Assembly: GCA_947627705.1 (NCBI GenBank)
Contig: CANQXL010000005.1
Span: 1-41,440 of the forward strand
Reading direction: 5' to 3'
Length of the DNA: 41,440 nt
Origin: an uncultured Clostridia bacterium
GTDB taxonomy: Bacteria > Bacillota > Clostridia > TANB77 > CAG-508
Positions 38,804 to 41,440 of the stretch are shown here, one piece after another. Below the pieces are notes generated by a model. That model was given only the letters and a program-made list of their open reading frames with translations. It had not been told where the DNA came from and ran no database searches. A program made the translations under genes and the position numbers. The stretch's first letter is position 1. Every line of letters begins with the position of its first letter.

Positions 38804-39922
38804 ATGTTAGAATATGATGAGATGGAAAAAGATATGAACGAAAGTGCAATAATCAAGGTAATCGGTGTTGGAGGCGCAGGAAATAATGCAGTAAATAGAA
38901 TGATACAAAGTGGTATAAAGGGAGTAGAATTTATATCAGTAAACACAGATAGACAAGCACTTAAAAATTCAAATGCAAGCACAAAAATTCAAATAGGAGA
39001 AAAAATAACAAGAGGACTTGGAGCAGGAGCAAACCCAGATATAGGAGCACAATCAGCAGAAGAAAATAAAACAGAAATTGCAGAATCACTTAGAGGAGCA
39101 GACATGGTTTTCGTAACAGCTGGAATGGGTGGAGGAACAGGAACAGGTGCAGCTCCAATAGTTGCAAATGCAGCAAAAGAAATGGGAATACTTACAATAG
39201 GAGTAGTTACAAAACCATTTACATTTGAAGGAAAGAAAAGACTATCTCAAGCAGAAAGAGGAATTGAAAGTCTAAAATCAAAAGTAGATGCATTAGTTGT
39301 AATACCAAACGATAAGTTATTACAAATCATAGACAGAAAAACATCAATGATAGATGCATTTATAATGGCAGACGATGTTTTAAGACAAGGCGTACAAGGA
39401 ATATCTGACTTAATTGCAAATCCAGGACTTGTAAATCTAGACTTCGCAGATGTAAAAACTATAATGTTAAATACAGGAATGGCACATATGGGAATAGGAA
39501 GAGCAACAGGAGAAAACAGAGCAGAAGATGCTGCAAAACAAGCTATTCAAAGCCCACTATTAGAAACATCAATAGAAGGTGCAAGGGGAGTAATAATTAA
39601 TATAACTGGTTCAGAAAATGTAGGATTACAAGAAATCAATACTGCAGCTGAATTAGTACAAAGAAGTGTAGATCCAGAAGCAAATATTATATTTGGTACA
39701 GCAATTGACGAAGAATTAGGAGACGAAATAGTAATAACAGTTATTGCTACAGGATTTGATAAAGATAGACCAATGTCTAGCATTGGCGTAGACCAAATAG
39801 TATCAAAAGCATGGGACAAAAAGATAACATCAGTTCCTTCATCAGTTGAAAGCACGAATACAAATTCAGGAGATTTAGATATACCTTCATTCTTAAGAAA
39901 GAATAAGGGAATTACAAAATAA
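38804..39922 (+). CDS. ftsZ: Cell division protein FtsZ
   Basis: The tubulin-like GTPase forming the division ring. The 372-residue product has [29 protein letters not shown], the tubulin signature [23 protein letters not shown] and the T7-loop region [11 protein letters not shown]. The C-terminal peptide [13 protein letters not shown] is the FtsA-binding tail. There is no in-frame CGG in this highly expressed gene, while ftsA beside it has two. Confidence 0.98.
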   Translation: MLEYDEMEKDMNESAIIKVIGVGGAGNNAVNRMIQSGIKGVEFISVNTDRQALKNSNASTKIQIGEKITRGLGAGANPDIGAQSAEENKTEIAESLRGADMVFVTAGMGGGTGTGAAPIVANAAKEMGILTIGVVTKPFTFEGKKRLSQAERGIESLKSKVDALVVIPNDKLLQIIDRKTSMIDAFIMADDVLRQGVQGISDLIANPGLVNLDFADVKTIMLNTGMAHMGIGRATGENRAEDAAKQAIQSPLLETSIEGARGVIINITGSENVGLQEINTAAELVQRSVDPEANIIFGTAIDEELGDEIVITVIATGFDKDRPMSSIGVDQIVSKAWDKKITSVPSSVESTNTNSGDLDIPSFLRKNKGITK

Positions 39923-39987
39923 AGTTTCATACATAATGCCATAAAAAAGAATAGATACCAAAAGCACAAACTCTTACAGCCACTTTA

Positions 39988-40016
39988 TTGACATAATAAA
40001 GAATGTATGCTATAAT
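39988..40016 (+). promoter_or_regulatory. Consensus sigma-A promoter
   Basis: TTGACA at 39988-39993 and TATAAT at 40011-40016 with a 17-base spacer, 88 bases before the membrane gene at 40105. Imperfect complementary segments flank it (GATAC..CAAACTC near 39955-39973 and GAGTTTG..GTATC near 40042-40058). Confidence 0.75.
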
Positions 40017-40104
40017 ACATTATGTAAATTATTGCAATGCTTTGAGTTTGTCAGTATCTTAAAGCTTTAATATAACCACATCATTAACTAATGGGGGTAA
40101 AAAA

Positions 40105-40692
40105 ATGAAACGGGAAAAATGGCTAACCAATTTTTGCATTGTACTTTCAATAGTATTTTCACTATCAGTGGGGATCTATGTTCACTTTAAATGGTTTATG
40201 CCGAGAGTGAACAGTATCTACGAAAGGGACGCATATTACTCTGAAGAATTATATGAAGACTATCAAAAAGAAGCAGACGCAATGATTGAGAAAAATGAAT
40301 TCTCCTGTAAATATCCTACCCAAGTATTAGTCTACCCAGAAGGTAACCAAACTACTTTGGTATTGCAAGTGGGAGATTATGCTAATGCACATAGGTATGC
40401 TGATTATTTAACTGTAACAGTAAAAAACTTTGGTACAGATAATCAAGAAATTACGTATGAGCGCAGCAGAAAAGGCGCACAAGAAGCATATCAATCTGCT
40501 AAAAAGTATAAGAGCACTGCAAATATAATTACATTAGCATTTGCCTTTACGCTTATTATTTTCACATTTTATCTTATTATCAATGCTATAAAAAAGGAAT
40601 ACAGAATGGTATTTGCTCCTATGTTTATCATTCTGGGAGGCATAATTGTTATTGGAGCAGTGAGTTCATATTTTGCATCACCCGTATTATAA
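40105..40692 (+). CDS. Membrane protein of unknown function with an unshifted in-frame CGG at codon 3
   Basis: The 195-residue product has one N-terminal membrane helix (about 8-30), an external-looking middle (EELYEDYQKEADAMIEKNEF..), and two C-terminal helices (about 140-160, 170-192). I do not recognise the family. GGGGG precedes the ATG at a sensible distance. Codon 3 is CGG (40111). Here the zero frame is open for the whole gene, while skipping the C reaches TAA within four codons. The gene also uses CGC, CCG, CTG and ACC more than its neighbours. Together these suggest a recent arrival from an organism where CGG is arginine, and the gene may not be expressed properly in this host. Confidence 0.7.
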   Translation: MKREKWLTNFCIVLSIVFSLSVGIYVHFKWFMPRVNSIYERDAYYSEELYEDYQKEADAMIEKNEFSCKYPTQVLVYPEGNQTTLVLQVGDYANAHRYADYLTVTVKNFGTDNQEITYERSRKGAQEAYQSAKKYKSTANIITLAFAFTLIIFTFYLIINAIKKEYRMVFAPMFIILGGIIVIGAVSSYFASPVL

Positions 40693-40713
40693 AATTTAAA
40701 TAAAAACTGTCAT

Positions 40714-40760
40714 AACCTATGGTAAATTTCTTAACAAGAGATTTCCATAGGTTTATTTTA
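40714..40760 (+). terminator. Intrinsic terminator after the 40105 gene
   Basis: AACCTATGG (40714-40722) pairs with CCATAGGTT (40745-40753), with a further AAATTTC/GAGATTT inner stem, followed by TATTTTAT. The next ~130 bases to the rRNA promoters are AT-rich and hold no gene that I can see. Confidence 0.75.
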
Positions 40761-40895
40761 TATGAATACAATTATAAGTAATATTTACTATGTAATTTAT
40801 AAAACAATAGTTACTACTCAGCCCTAAGAATAAAATTATCCACATAAAAATATCAAAATTGCTAAAAAATTCCTTAAAATTTTTTAAAAAAAGTG

Positions 40896-40924
40896 TTGAC
40901 TTTGTAAATTAATTATGTTATTAT
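40896..40924 (+). promoter_or_regulatory. rRNA operon promoter P1
   Basis: TTGACT at 40896-40901 and TATTAT at 40919-40924, 17 bases apart, with an A/T-only UP-element-like stretch directly upstream. Confidence 0.65.
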
Positions 40925-41094
40925 AATAATACACCGAACGAAAGCGAAGAAAACATATTAAAAAGTGTATATAAATAAGTATACAAACTAGTAATATTTT
41001 AGGTAAACAAAATGAATAAATGCAGTAAATTACTGGTTTTTCTTTTTGCCCTAAAAAGCGTCAAAAATTTTTTTAAAAAATTTTTAAAAAAGTG

Positions 41095-41123
41095 TTGACA
41101 ATTCGTTTTAAAAAGTGTATAAT
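41095..41123 (+). promoter_or_regulatory. rRNA operon promoter P2
   Basis: TTGACA at 41095-41100 and TATAAT at 41118-41123, exact consensus with a 17-base spacer. It is preceded by the same AAATTTTTTTAAAAA-type upstream tract and GTG as P1, so the two are a duplicated promoter unit. Confidence 0.85.
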
Positions 41124-41294
41124 ATGAAAGTTCCTTAAATCTTGGAACAAAAGTACATTGAAAAGTAAACAAAAAATCCTTTAAGAAACCAAGCGGAATA
41201 TATCTGAAAAAGATATATAAAGTAAAAATAATTTTAAGAAAAAATAATGAGCTTAAAAACTCGAGAAAATAATCAAGAGAAATCTTGAGAAAAA

Positions 41295-41440
41295 TAATAA
41301 GAGAGTTTGATCCTGGCTCAGGATAAACGCTGGCGGCGCACATAAGACATGCAAGTCGAACGGACTTAATACCTTGCTTGCAAGGTAAGCGGTTAGTGGC
41401 GGACTGGTGAGTAACACGTAAGAAATCTGCCTATCAGAGG
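41295..41440 (+). rRNA. rrs: 16S ribosomal RNA, 5' end (runs off the window)
   Basis: AGAGTTTGATCCTGGCTCAG starts at 41302, and E. coli numbering places the mature 5' end about 7 bases earlier. GGATAAACGCTGGCGGCG, CATGCAAGTCGAACG and GTGAGTAACACGT follow in the conserved order. The leader from P2 contains the AAGTACATTGAAAAGTAAAC segment usual in Firmicute rRNA leaders. Only the first ~146 bases are present. Confidence 0.97.

Overview
The window is a low-GC, AGA-biased bacterial chromosome segment. It looks like an anaerobic member of the Clostridia. The evidence is a four-subunit pyruvate:ferredoxin oxidoreductase beside a 2[4Fe-4S] ferredoxin, a WalRK-like two-component system, the clostridial-type division cluster (ftsQ, two DUF881 genes, sbp, ftsA, ftsZ), a yqzL-recO pair, and sigma-A promoters with 17-bp spacers. 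The start of a 16S rRNA gene enters at the right edge. Nearly all genes are on the + strand.

Layout: 1-4.6 kb holds dTDP-rhamnose synthesis (rmlD-A-C-B) and a GT2 glycosyltransferase. 4.6-10.5 kb holds a response regulator and histidine kinase, lepB, holB, ricT, a ferredoxin and an acyl-ACP thioesterase. 10.5-17.1 kb holds porGDAB and dnaE. 17.1-17.9 kb holds a terminator, two tiny Cys-rich membrane peptides on the - strand and a 147-bp inverted-repeat element, a half copy of which forms the dnaE 3' end. 17.9-24.8 kb holds a 23S rRNA m5U methyltransferase, a McrB-N-like protein, a candidate - strand small RNA, a Cys-rich protein, an hsdS-hsdM pair without hsdR, a Nudix hydrolase, an RNA m5C methyltransferase and a DUF305 protein. 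24.9-32.9 kb holds comM-dprA-yraN, era-yqzL-recO, a G5/3D cell-wall protein, exodeoxyribonuclease III and an AI-2E family transporter. 33-39.9 kb holds murA and the division cluster. 40.1-41.4 kb holds an unrelated membrane gene, then tandem rRNA promoters and 16S.

The main observation is that nineteen conserved genes look broken, carrying 32 apparent frameshifts, and all 32 have the same form. At an in-frame CGG codon, homology continues only if the C is skipped and the next three bases (GGN) are read as glycine. Each restored glycine falls where the family has one: for example the ComM Walker A loop, Era DTPG, DnaE RPGPMD and MurA PGGC. More than 60 CGG triplets lying out of frame in coding DNA cause no shift, so the effect follows the reading frame. 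Arginine is written AGA, AGG, CGT, CGC or CGA, never CGG, in the conserved genes. The simplest reading is that CGG has no arginine tRNA here and acts as a general +1 frameshift signal, or that CGGN is a four-base glycine codon. Essential genes need it (dnaE three times, murA three, ftsA two, era one) and comM needs it five times, so it must be efficient. The one ordinary gene with an unshifted in-frame CGG (40105-40692) has foreign-looking codon use.

CDS coordinates below span each gene from start to true stop, including the skipped C; residue numbers refer to the shifted product.
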